This document shows, piece by piece, positions 49,197 to 57,540 of a stretch of 64,000 bases of DNA (the first letter of the stretch is position 1; each line of letters starts with the position of its first letter). Origin of the DNA: JAWMQL01 sp033283165 (GTDB lineage Bacteria; Pseudomonadota; Gammaproteobacteria; Pseudomonadales; Halieaceae); assembly GCA_033283165.1 (NCBI GenBank), contig JAWMQL010000002.1, positions 1 to 64,000 of the forward strand. Direction: 5' to 3'. The translations under genes and the position numbers were made by a program. Below the pieces are notes generated by a model. It had not been told where the DNA came from. It worked only from the letters and a program-made list of their open reading frames with translations, and did not search any database.

Positions 49197-50492
49197 ATGC
49201 CAGAGGGGGCCATAACCTTGCATATCGACCAGGCATCCGAACAGGAGTTGCGCGCCGCGCTGGAGGAACTGGAAGACCGCTACCGGCAACTATGCCAGCA
49301 GGGCCTGTCCCTGGACCTGACCCGCGGCAAACCCAGCCCGGAGCAGGTGGCACTGTCCGATGCGCTGGACGGCATCCTGCAGGGCGATTATTTCGCCGAG
49401 GATGGCACCGATGTGCGCAACTACGGCGGGCTCGATGGCCTGCCCGAAGCCAAACGCCTGTTCGGCGGCATCCTGGACCTGGCACCACAGGAAACCCTGA
49501 TCGGCGGTAACGGCAGCCTGGCTCTCATGTACCTGACCCTGGACCTGGCCATGCGCGAGGGCCTGCGGGGCCCGGAAAGCGCCTGGGGCAACGAGGACGT
49601 GGTGAAGTTTCTCTGCCCCGCACCCGGATACGACCGCCATTTTGCCATCTGCGAACACCTGGATATCGAGATGATCCCGGTCCCGATGACCCCCAACGGG
49701 CCGGATATGGACCGGGTCGAGGCCCTGGTCCAGGCGGACCCCGCCATCAAGGGCATCTGGTGTGTGCCGCGTTTTTCCAATCCCACCGGGTGCGTATACA
49801 ACGATGCGACCGTGCAGCGACTGGCCGCCCTGGGCCAGGTGGCGGGCGACCACTTTATCGTCATGTGGGACAACGCCTATGCGGTGCACGCCCTCAGCGA
49901 CGACGCACCGCCGCTGGCCTCCATCAGCGCCTGCTGCCGGCGCCTCGGCAGCCTGGATCACGTGTTCCTGTTCGGCTCCACCTCCAAGGTGACCCATGCC
50001 GGCGCCGGCGTCGCCTTCATGGGTTCCAGCGAGGCCAACCTGGGTGCCCTGAAAAATCACCTGAGTTTCATGACGATCGGCCCGGACAAGGTGAACCAGT
50101 TGCGCCACGTCCGCTTCCTGGGTGACCGCGCCGGCCTGGAAGCTCACATGGCACGCCACGCGGCACTGATCGGACCGCGGGTAGCAAGGGTGCTGGAGAT
50201 TCTGGACGAGGAACTGGCGGACAGCGGGATGGGCGACTGGATCCGGCCGCAGGGGGGGTACTTTGTGTCCTTTGACAGCCGGCCCGGCCTGGCCCGCACC
50301 ATTGTCGGCCTGGCGGCCGAGGCCGGGGTCAAGCTGACCCCGGCGGGCGCCACCTGGCCCTACGGCGAGGACCCGGAAGACCGCAATATCCGCCTGGCGC
50401 CGACTTTTCCGTCACCGGAGGAAGTGGCAGCGGCCACCCGCGCCTTCGCGATCTGCGTCAAGCTCGCCTCAGTGCGCCAGCGCCTCGGCTGA
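49197..50492 (+). CDS. Aminotransferase class I/II, MocR-like aspartate aminotransferase type
   Basis: A 431-residue PLP enzyme of the group often annotated as aspartate/alanine aminotransferase with a distinct fold subfamily (Pfam Asp_aminotransf, as I recall). Motifs: SLDLTRGKPSPEQV, RNYGGLDGLPEAKRLF, GGNGSLALMYLTLD, CPAPGYDRHFAICE, RFSNPTGCVY, WDNAYAVH and the PLP lysine in GSTSKVTHAGAG. TTG 49218, with a GGGGG upstream, is an alternative start. A TATAAT (49164-49169) lies before the gene. It overlaps the convergent hydrolase by 24 bp. Confidence 0.87.
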   Translation: MPEGAITLHIDQASEQELRAALEELEDRYRQLCQQGLSLDLTRGKPSPEQVALSDALDGILQGDYFAEDGTDVRNYGGLDGLPEAKRLFGGILDLAPQETLIGGNGSLALMYLTLDLAMREGLRGPESAWGNEDVVKFLCPAPGYDRHFAICEHLDIEMIPVPMTPNGPDMDRVEALVQADPAIKGIWCVPRFSNPTGCVYNDATVQRLAALGQVAGDHFIVMWDNAYAVHALSDDAPPLASISACCRRLGSLDHVFLFGSTSKVTHAGAGVAFMGSSEANLGALKNHLSFMTIGPDKVNQLRHVRFLGDRAGLEAHMARHAALIGPRVARVLEILDEELADSGMGDWIRPQGGYFVSFDSRPGLARTIVGLAAEAGVKLTPAGATWPYGEDPEDRNIRLAPTFPSPEEVAAATRAFAICVKLASVRQRLG

Positions 50493-51518
50493 AGCCGGGT
50501 TCCCCACGAACTGTTCGATCTCTGCGACCATGTCCCGGTAGGCCTCCGGGTCACAGTGGATCCAGTGGTTGGACCCGGGCATCAGTACCAGTTTGGCGCC
50601 CGGGATGGTGGCAGCGATTTCCACACTCTGCTGCTGCGGCACCACGAGGTCGCCCCGCCGGTGCAGCACCAGGGTGGGCACCTGCAGGGCAGCGGCGGTC
50701 GCCGTCACATCCACCTTTCCGATAGAGTAAATCGTTTTTTGGACGACTTCTGCACTGGCGGATTCCTTTTGCATCAGGTTGAACAAGCGGTTCTGCTCGG
50801 CATTGCCGTCGGGCAGGAACATGGAGGTAAAGAGTTGCAGGAAGCTGCGGTTGTCCCCGCCCCACTGCTTCGGCAGCAGGGATAACAGCGCCGACCACTG
50901 TTCCAGATGGGCCTCGTCGAGTTCTCTGCGCAGGAATGAGCCCCACAGCACCAGGTGACTGACCCGCTCCGGGTGCCGGGCGGCATATTCAATCGCGGTG
51001 GTGCCACCCTCGGACAGGCCCATCAGCACACAGCGCTCGACCCCCGCCGCGTCCATCACCGCTTCCAGGTCCGCCAGCCGGGTGGCGGCGTTGACCTCCT
51101 CGACCGCCCGCTCCGACATACCGATTCCCCGGGCGTCATAGCGCAGGTAGCGGAAACGGTTAGCCATGATTTCCACCGAGGCCCGGGACAGGGGGTCATC
51201 CCATTCCAGTTCCAGGTTGGTAAACCAGCCCAGTGAGCGCACCAGGGGATAGCCCTCACCGATCTCGGTAAAGGCCAGCCGCTGGCCGTCGGCATTGCGG
51301 GTGTAGCGGATTTCCTGGTGCCAGGCTGATTTTGGGGAGGGTGTCGGGGCCGGGGGCGCACTGCCGGCGCGGTCCTTTGCGCCGTCGGCGCGCAGGGTAC
51401 CGCCCAGCCGCAACAGGAACGCGCCGCAGACACCGACGATCGCAATCAGCGCCGCCACGCCGGAGAACAGGCTTTCATTGTCACCGATAAAATCGAGCAC
51501 CGCGGTGAGTTGTTCCAT
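50469..51518 (-). CDS. Membrane-anchored alpha/beta hydrolase
   Basis: A 349-residue protein with one N-terminal membrane helix (about 16-40), a Pro-rich linker (PPAPTPSPK) and an alpha/beta hydrolase domain. The nucleophile is in GLSEGG, the acid near HRRGDLVVP and the His in GSNHWIH. YDARGIGMSERAVE is the usual glycine-aspartate turn. Similar domains occur fused to adenylate-cyclase-type regulators, but here there is none. The substrate is unknown. Confidence 0.82.
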   Translation of the reverse strand: MEQLTAVLDFIGDNESLFSGVAALIAIVGVCGAFLLRLGGTLRADGAKDRAGSAPPAPTPSPKSAWHQEIRYTRNADGQRLAFTEIGEGYPLVRSLGWFTNLELEWDDPLSRASVEIMANRFRYLRYDARGIGMSERAVEEVNAATRLADLEAVMDAAGVERCVLMGLSEGGTTAIEYAARHPERVSHLVLWGSFLRRELDEAHLEQWSALLSLLPKQWGGDNRSFLQLFTSMFLPDGNAEQNRLFNLMQKESASAEVVQKTIYSIGKVDVTATAAALQVPTLVLHRRGDLVVPQQQSVEIAATIPGAKLVLMPGSNHWIHCDPEAYRDMVAEIEQFVGNPASAEALAH

Positions 51519-51633
51519 GCAACTCCCCCAGGGATTTTTATTGCGCCTAGATTAGCACAGCCGCGGGGCTGACAGCGCAGGCGCTCATGCCCGCGCGCGA
51601 TCAATCAAAAGGGGGCGCTCACAGGCCTGGAGA

Positions 51634-51981
51634 TCAGTCCTCGCTGCCCTGCTGAGGCGGCTGCATGCCGGCAAAGGGGAAACTGGCGATGTTGCTGTCG
51701 CCGGTACCTCCTCCCTCGGAGATTTTGCTGGAGCCTTCCTTGTCCACCTCGTCGATACGGATAATGGCCTGCATCGGGATATAGCTGCGCTTGACCCCGT
51801 TGAACTCCGCCTTCAGTTTTTCCTCGCCAGGGTCCACCAGTATCTGTGAGCGTTCACCGAACAGGAATTCCTCCACCTCGATGAAGCCCCACATATCGCT
51901 CTGGTAGATCTGCCGCGCAAACACCTCGAACACCTGCTTGCCGTTCTGAAAAATTACCTTGTAGACGGGATAGGTCGCCAT
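51634..51981 (-). CDS. DUF1820 family protein
   Basis: A 115-residue protein matching the gammaproteobacterial DUF1820 family from memory: YPVYKVIFQNGKQVFEVFARQIYQSDMWGFIEVEEFLFGE, VDPGEEKLKAEF and VKRSYIPMQAIIRIDEV are all characteristic. The C-terminal 25 residues are Gly/Ser/Pro rich and disordered. ATG 51981 gives the family start. Its function is not known. Confidence 0.85.
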   Translation of the reverse strand: MATYPVYKVIFQNGKQVFEVFARQIYQSDMWGFIEVEEFLFGERSQILVDPGEEKLKAEFNGVKRSYIPMQAIIRIDEVDKEGSSKISEGGGTGDSNIASFPFAGMQPPQQGSED

Positions 51982-52185
51982 GCTCTCCTCATGCGATTTC
52001 ACGACCCCGGCAGGGCGTTTGCAGGGCCCGGCTCCGGGGGGGCGGCAATATTACCAGCTTGAGCGTGAAATACCAGCTTGCAGGGCGCGCGAATACTGGG
52101 TTTCCACGGCTCAACTCTGTATAATCCGCAGCCCTTTTTTCACTCCTCGGGAGAACGCGGCCTACACGCCGCATCAGCGCACACG

Positions 52186-53517
52186 GTGAGCAAGAAACTC
52201 TACATCAAGACCCACGGCTGCCAGATGAACGAGTACGACTCGGCGCGCATGCGTGACCTGCTCCAGGAGAGCCACGACCTGGTCCCCACCGAGAACCCCG
52301 AGGACGCCGACGTACTACTCCTAAATACCTGTTCTATAAGGGAAAAAGCCCAGGAAAAGGTGTTTCACCAACTGGGCCGCTGGAAGCAGCTGAAGCAGAA
52401 GAAGCCGGACCTGATCATCGGCGTGGGCGGCTGCGTGGCCAGCCAGGAAGGCGAGGAGATCGGCCGGCGCGCGCCCTATGTCGACCTGGTGTTCGGCCCC
52501 CAGACCCTGCACCGGCTGCCGGAGATGATCGACCAACGCGGTCCCGGGGGCACCATCGTGGTCGACATCAGTTTCCCTGAAATAGAGAAATTCGACCGTC
52601 TGCCGGAGCCCAAGGTCGAGGGACCGACCGCCTTCGTTTCGATCATGGAGGGCTGCAGCAAGTACTGCACCTTCTGCGTGGTCCCTTACACCCGTGGCGA
52701 GGAGGTATCGCGCCCGGTGGACGATGTCATCGCCGAGATTGCGCACCTGACCGCCGGCGGGGTGCGCGAGGTCAACCTGCTGGGCCAGAATGTGAACGCC
52801 TACCGCGGCCAGGACCACGAGGGGGACATCGTGGATTTTGCCGAATTGTTGCACCTGGTAGCCCGTGTTCCCGGCCTCGAGCGCATTCGCTACACCACCT
52901 CACACCCGGTGGAATTTTCCGATGCCCTGATCGACGCCTACGCCGAGATTCCGCAGCTGGTGGACCACCTGCACCTGCCGGTTCAGAGCGGTTCGGACCG
53001 CATCCTGATGGCCATGAAGCGTGGCCACACGGCGCTGGAATACAAGGCCAAAATACGGCGCCTGCGCCAGATCCGGCCAGATATCAGCATCTCTTCGGAC
53101 TTTATCATCGGGTTCCCCGGGGAAACCGAGGCGGATTTCGCTGCCACCATGAAGCTGATCGAGGACATCGGCTTCGACACCTCGTTCAGCTTCATCTACA
53201 GCGCCCGCCCCGGCACCCCGGCGGCGGAACTGCCCGACTCGACCTGCGAGGACACCAGGAAACGGCGTCTCCAGATCCTGCAGGGCCGGATCCTGCAACA
53301 GGCCCAGCAGATCAGCCGGCGCATGGTGGGCAGCACCCAGCGCATCCTGGTCAGCGGCGTTTCGAAAAAAGATCCCGGCCAGTTACAGGGCCGCACCGAG
53401 AACAACCGTGTGGTCAATTTTGCCTTCACCGACCAGGCCCTGGTAGGGGAATTCGTCGACGTGGTCATCACCGAGGCCCTGCCGAACTCCCTGCGCGGCA
53501 GCCTGGTACGCGGTTGA
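52186..53517 (+). CDS. miaB: tRNA-2-methylthio-N6-isopentenyladenosine synthase MiaB
   Basis: A 443-residue radical SAM methylthiotransferase acting on A37 of tRNA. N-terminal cluster Cys are in THGCQMNEYDS, LNTCSIRE and GGCVASQ. The SAM cluster is CSKYCTFCVVPYTRG. A C-terminal TRAM domain begins near VGSTQRILVSG. GTG 52186 is the start that gives KKLYIKTHGC; the longer frame from 52078 runs over the promoter, which has a TATAAT at 52120-52125. First gene of a core cluster with ybeZ, ybeY, corC and lnt. Confidence 0.95.
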   Translation: MSKKLYIKTHGCQMNEYDSARMRDLLQESHDLVPTENPEDADVLLLNTCSIREKAQEKVFHQLGRWKQLKQKKPDLIIGVGGCVASQEGEEIGRRAPYVDLVFGPQTLHRLPEMIDQRGPGGTIVVDISFPEIEKFDRLPEPKVEGPTAFVSIMEGCSKYCTFCVVPYTRGEEVSRPVDDVIAEIAHLTAGGVREVNLLGQNVNAYRGQDHEGDIVDFAELLHLVARVPGLERIRYTTSHPVEFSDALIDAYAEIPQLVDHLHLPVQSGSDRILMAMKRGHTALEYKAKIRRLRQIRPDISISSDFIIGFPGETEADFAATMKLIEDIGFDTSFSFIYSARPGTPAAELPDSTCEDTRKRRLQILQGRILQQAQQISRRMVGSTQRILVSGVSKKDPGQLQGRTENNRVVNFAFTDQALVGEFVDVVITEALPNSLRGSLVRG

Positions 53518-53581
53518 CTGGGCCCGATTCCGGTATATCCTTCTAACTTACCCCCCAAGCCGCCAGCGGCCACAAAATACT

Positions 53582-54601
53582 TTGAACAGCGAACCCGCCC
53601 CATCACATTCGACCCAGCTTAGCCTTGCCCTGGAACCCAATGACAGCCGCCACCTGGCCACGCTCTGCGGCCAGCTGGACGCCCACCTGCGCCAGATCGA
53701 GCAGCGCCTGGGCGTGCACATCAGCGCCCGCGGCAACCAGTTCCAGCTCAGTGGGCCGGCGGTCAACGTGGCCGCCGCGGAAAAGCTCCTGATCCACCTG
53801 TACGCCGAGGTCTGCCAGGGCATCAACCTGAGCCCGGAGTCCCTGCACCTGCAACTGCAGCAGGTGGGCATGGACAGCCTGGAGCAGGTGGACGGCGATG
53901 CACCCGTGGACAGCATCCGGGTTATTCGCACCAAGCGCGCCTCGATCAAACCCCGGGGCCGCAACCAGCAGGGCTACGTACGCAACATCAAGCACTGTGA
54001 CATCAATTTCGGCATCGGCCCGGCGGGCACCGGCAAGACCTACCTGGCGGTGGCCTGTGCGGTGGAAGCCCTGCTCGAGGAGCGGGTGCGGCGCATACTG
54101 CTGGTGCGTCCGGCGGTCGAAGCGGGCGAAAAGCTGGGCTTCCTGCCCGGTGACCTGAGCCAGAAGGTGGACCCCTACCTGCGACCGCTGTACGACGCGC
54201 TGTACGAGATGCTGGGGTTCGACACGGTGAACAAGTACCTGGAGCGCAATATCATCGAGGTCGCCCCGCTGGCCTTCATGCGCGGCCGGACGCTCAACAA
54301 CGCGTTCATCATCCTGGACGAGGCCCAGAACACAACCCGTGAGCAGATGAAGATGTTCCTCACCCGGATCGGGTTCGGCTCCACCGCGGTCATCACCGGC
54401 GACGCGACCCAGATCGACCTGCCCCGGGGCGCCATGTCCGGACTGACCCATGTCAGCAATATTCTCAACGACGTGGACGGCATCAGTTTCACCTACTTCG
54501 GCAACCGGGACGTGGTGCGGCATCCCCTGGTGCAGCGCATCGTGGAGGCCTATGACCTGCACGAGGACCGGGCCACCCCGCTGGACAAGAGCCAGCGATG
54601 A
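53582..54601 (+). CDS. ybeZ: PhoH-like ATPase YbeZ
   Basis: A 339-residue protein with an N-terminal KH-like part and a PhoH domain (Walker A GPAGTGKTYLAV, Walker B FIILDEAQNT, TGDATQIDLP). It partners YbeY in RNA and ribosome maturation. The start is TTG 53582; no better start is visible before the conserved region. Its stop overlaps the ybeY ATG. Confidence 0.93.
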   Translation: MNSEPAPSHSTQLSLALEPNDSRHLATLCGQLDAHLRQIEQRLGVHISARGNQFQLSGPAVNVAAAEKLLIHLYAEVCQGINLSPESLHLQLQQVGMDSLEQVDGDAPVDSIRVIRTKRASIKPRGRNQQGYVRNIKHCDINFGIGPAGTGKTYLAVACAVEALLEERVRRILLVRPAVEAGEKLGFLPGDLSQKVDPYLRPLYDALYEMLGFDTVNKYLERNIIEVAPLAFMRGRTLNNAFIILDEAQNTTREQMKMFLTRIGFGSTAVITGDATQIDLPRGAMSGLTHVSNILNDVDGISFTYFGNRDVVRHPLVQRIVEAYDLHEDRATPLDKSQR

Positions 54602-55071
54602 ACCTGCACGTGGATATCCAGAACGCCAGCACCGAACCAGCCCCTGACGAGGACGACATACGGGCCTGGTTGCGCGCGGTGCTGGCAGCGGCCAGTGACA
54701 GGAGCGAGGCCGAAGTCAGCCTGCGACTGGTGGACGAACCGGAGATGAGCCGGCTCAATCAGCGCTACCGCGGCAAGGACGGCCCCACCAACGTGCTGTC
54801 TTTTCCCGCCGAACTGCCGCCGGGCCCGGACCTGCCCCTGCTCGGCGACATCGTGGTCTGTACCCCCGTGGTGAGGCGGGAGGCCAACGAACAGGGCAAG
54901 GCGCTCGACGCCCACTGGGCCCATATGCTGGTGCACGGCGCCCTGCACCTGCTGGGTTACGACCACGTCGAACAGGACCAGGCCGAGACCATGGAGGCGC
55001 TGGAGACAGACATCCTGGCCGGGCTGGACTACCCCTGCCCCTACGCTGCCGGGGAGCGAACCGCGCGATGA
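54598..55071 (+). CDS. ybeY: Endoribonuclease YbeY
   Basis: A 157-residue zinc endoribonuclease needed for 16S rRNA maturation and quality control. The metal motif is HGALHLLGYDH, preceded by NVLSFPAE and GDIVVCTPVV. It overlaps ybeZ (ATGA) and corC (ATGA). Confidence 0.95.
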   Translation: MNLHVDIQNASTEPAPDEDDIRAWLRAVLAAASDRSEAEVSLRLVDEPEMSRLNQRYRGKDGPTNVLSFPAELPPGPDLPLLGDIVVCTPVVRREANEQGKALDAHWAHMLVHGALHLLGYDHVEQDQAETMEALETDILAGLDYPCPYAAGERTAR

Positions 55072-55913
55072 ACGACGACCGCAGCAACAACGAATCGGGG
55101 GACCGCAGCTGGCTGGAGAAAATCTCCCAGGTCTTCTCCAGTGAACCGCGCTCACGCGAGGAACTGGACGGCGTCCTGGCGGTCGCCGCCGAAAACGAGG
55201 TAATTGACGAGGATGCCCGTTCCATCATGGAAGGGGCCATGCAGGTCAGTGACATGCAGGTGCGGGACATCATGATTCCGCGCGCCCAGATGGTGGTCAT
55301 AAAGGCCGAATGCGGGCTGGAAGAGGTCCTGCCGCAGATCATCAGTTCGGCTCACTCACGCTACCCGGTGATCGGCGAGAGTACGGACGACGTGCTGGGC
55401 ATCCTGCTGGCCAAGGACCTGCTGCCACAGATTCTCAACAAGGACCAGGAGAATTTCGATATCTGCGAACTGCTGCGGCCCACCGTGGTCGTGCCGGAAA
55501 GCAAGCGCCTGAACGTCCTGTTGAGGGAGTTCCGCCAGAACCGCAATCACATGGCTATCGTCATCGACGAGTACGGCGGTGTCGCGGGCCTGGTGACCAT
55601 CGAGGACGTGCTGGAAGAGATCGTCGGCGACATCGAGGACGAGACCGATGTCGAGGGTGACCAGTTCATCCGCAGGATTTCGGACGAGGACTATTTCATC
55701 AAGGCCCTGACCCCCATCGACGAGTTTAACGAGCATTTCAAAGCCGACTTCTCCGACGAGGAATTCGACACCATCGGCGGGCTGGTAATCCAGGCTTTCG
55801 GCCATATGCCGGCCCGCAATGAGACCACCACAATCGCGGATTTCGAGTTCAAGGTCATCAACGCCGACCAGCGCAAGATACACAGCCTGCGCATGCGCCC
55901 CCACCGGGACTGA
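55068..55913 (+). CDS. corC: CorC/YbeX CBS-domain transporter-associated protein
   Basis: A 281-residue cytosolic protein. It has paired CBS domains (about 65-185; MIPRAQMVVIKAE and RYPVIGE) and a C-terminal CorC_HlyC domain (about 195-275; TIGGLVIQAFGHMPARNE). It is linked to magnesium efflux or ribosome function. Start ATG overlaps ybeY; lnt follows after 7 bp. Confidence 0.94.
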   Translation: MNDDRSNNESGDRSWLEKISQVFSSEPRSREELDGVLAVAAENEVIDEDARSIMEGAMQVSDMQVRDIMIPRAQMVVIKAECGLEEVLPQIISSAHSRYPVIGESTDDVLGILLAKDLLPQILNKDQENFDICELLRPTVVVPESKRLNVLLREFRQNRNHMAIVIDEYGGVAGLVTIEDVLEEIVGDIEDETDVEGDQFIRRISDEDYFIKALTPIDEFNEHFKADFSDEEFDTIGGLVIQAFGHMPARNETTTIADFEFKVINADQRKIHSLRMRPHRD

Positions 55914-55920
55914 TCGCCGC

Positions 55921-57447
55921 GTGCCCGGCATCGCCCACAAGCTGTCGGGGCCGCGCCGGGCGTGGCTGCTGGCACCCGCCGCCGGTCTGCTGGTCACCCT
56001 GTCACTGGCGCCCTTCGGCCTCTGGCCGGCGGGCCTGCTGAGTTGCCTCCTCTACGCCTGGCTGCTGCGGGATTGCGGCGCACGCCAGGCTGTCTGGTGC
56101 GGCTGGCTGTACGGCCTGGGCCTGTTCGGCAGCGGGGTATCCTGGGTCTACGTCAGTATCCACGTGCACGGCTATGCACCGGTACCGCTGGCAATTCTGC
56201 TGACCGCGCTGTTCTGCGCCGGCCTGGCCCTGCTGCACGCACTGTTTGCCTGGCTTTACGTGACCCGGGTACGCGACCTGCCGGGGGGCCTCGCGATCGG
56301 TTTCCCCGCCCTGTGGGTCTTGTTTGAATGGCTGCGCGGCTGGTTACTGACCGGCTTTCCGTGGCTCTACCTGGGTAACGCCCACATCGACAGTCCGCTG
56401 GCAGGCTGGGCACCGCTGACCGGGGTATTCGGCCTGTCCCTGTTGGCGGCCGTCACTGGCGTGGCCCCGCTCTGGGCCTGGCACAGGCGGCAGCGACGCC
56501 CCGTTGTGGCGGCCGGAGTCGCCGCCTTGCTGCTGGTATGGTTGGGCGGTGCGGCCCTGACAAGCGTGGACTGGGTGAAGCCGGTGGCCCGGGACCCGCT
56601 GCAGGTTGCCCTGTACCAACCCAACATCCCCCAGGAACACAAGTGGGACCCGGCCTGGCGGCAGCCCATACTGGACCGCTACTCTGCGGCCATGGAGGAC
56701 CTGTACGGGGCCGACATCGTGCTGTGGCCGGAGTCAGCCATCCCCACTTTCTACCAGCGCGCGGGGGATTTCCTGGGCCCCATTGCGAAGCGCGCGGAGG
56801 CTGCCGGGACCAGCCTGGTCAGCGGCATCCTGTACCGCGACCCGGACGGCGAACGCTACTACAACAGCATCGTCAGCCTGGGCACCGGTGCCGGTCACTA
56901 TCACAAACGGCGCCTGGTGCCCTTCGGCGAGTATGTGCCGCTGGAGGGTGTCCTGCGCGGCCTGATCGCCTTTTTCGACCTGCCCATGTCCGCCTTCAGC
57001 AAAGGGCCGCCCGCGCAGGCCCCGCTCCTGGCTGCAGGCGTGCATCTGGCGCCCTACATCTGCTACGAAATCGTCTACCCGGACCTGGTGGCAGCCGGCG
57101 CCGACCGGGCCGAGTTGCTGGTCACCATCAGTAACGATACCTGGTTCGGAAACTCACTGGGGCCCCTGCAACACCTGCAGATCGCCCGCATGCGAGCGCT
57201 GGAAAACGGTCGCTACCTGATCCGCGGCACCAACAACGGCGTGTCCGCGCTGGTGGATGATCACGGACGCCTGCTCGCCCGCAGCGAGCAGTTCGTGGAA
57301 ACCATTCTGCGTGGCGAGGTGCGTCCCATGACGGGTAATACGCCATTCGGCCGCAGCGGCTCCTGGCCTGTGCTCACACTGTGCCTGCTGGCCCTGTTGC
57401 TGGCCGGCCTGGGCGGTGCCCGCAGGCATCGCGAGCGGGTCCAATAA
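55921..57447 (+). CDS. lnt: Apolipoprotein N-acyltransferase Lnt
   Basis: A 508-residue inner-membrane enzyme that adds the third acyl chain to lipoproteins. N-terminal helices (about 12-210) precede a nitrilase-like periplasmic domain. The catalytic triad is visible: Glu in LWPESAIP, Lys in HYHKRRLVPFGEYVP and Cys in ICYEIVYPD. A last helix is near the C-terminus. GTG 55921. Confidence 0.95.
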   Translation: MPGIAHKLSGPRRAWLLAPAAGLLVTLSLAPFGLWPAGLLSCLLYAWLLRDCGARQAVWCGWLYGLGLFGSGVSWVYVSIHVHGYAPVPLAILLTALFCAGLALLHALFAWLYVTRVRDLPGGLAIGFPALWVLFEWLRGWLLTGFPWLYLGNAHIDSPLAGWAPLTGVFGLSLLAAVTGVAPLWAWHRRQRRPVVAAGVAALLLVWLGGAALTSVDWVKPVARDPLQVALYQPNIPQEHKWDPAWRQPILDRYSAAMEDLYGADIVLWPESAIPTFYQRAGDFLGPIAKRAEAAGTSLVSGILYRDPDGERYYNSIVSLGTGAGHYHKRRLVPFGEYVPLEGVLRGLIAFFDLPMSAFSKGPPAQAPLLAAGVHLAPYICYEIVYPDLVAAGADRAELLVTISNDTWFGNSLGPLQHLQIARMRALENGRYLIRGTNNGVSALVDDHGRLLARSEQFVETILRGEVRPMTGNTPFGRSGSWPVLTLCLLALLLAGLGGARRHRERVQ

Positions 57448-57474
57448 CTGGTAGAATTCGCGCCTCATTTTTCG

Positions 57475-57514
57475 GCCCGCCCACCCGCCGCAAGCGCGCG
57501 GGGGACGGGCTTTT
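57475..57514 (+). terminator. Hairpin plus T-run in the leuS leader
   Basis: GCCCG (57475-57479) pairs with CGGGC (57506-57510), with further CCCGC/GCGGG pairing inside, followed by TTTT. It lies in the 93-bp lnt-leuS gap, after a TAGAAT (57452-57457). It may be the lnt terminator or an attenuator of leuS. Confidence 0.35.
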
Positions 57515-57540
57515 GCACTGCGTACGGGACGCGAGACAGA

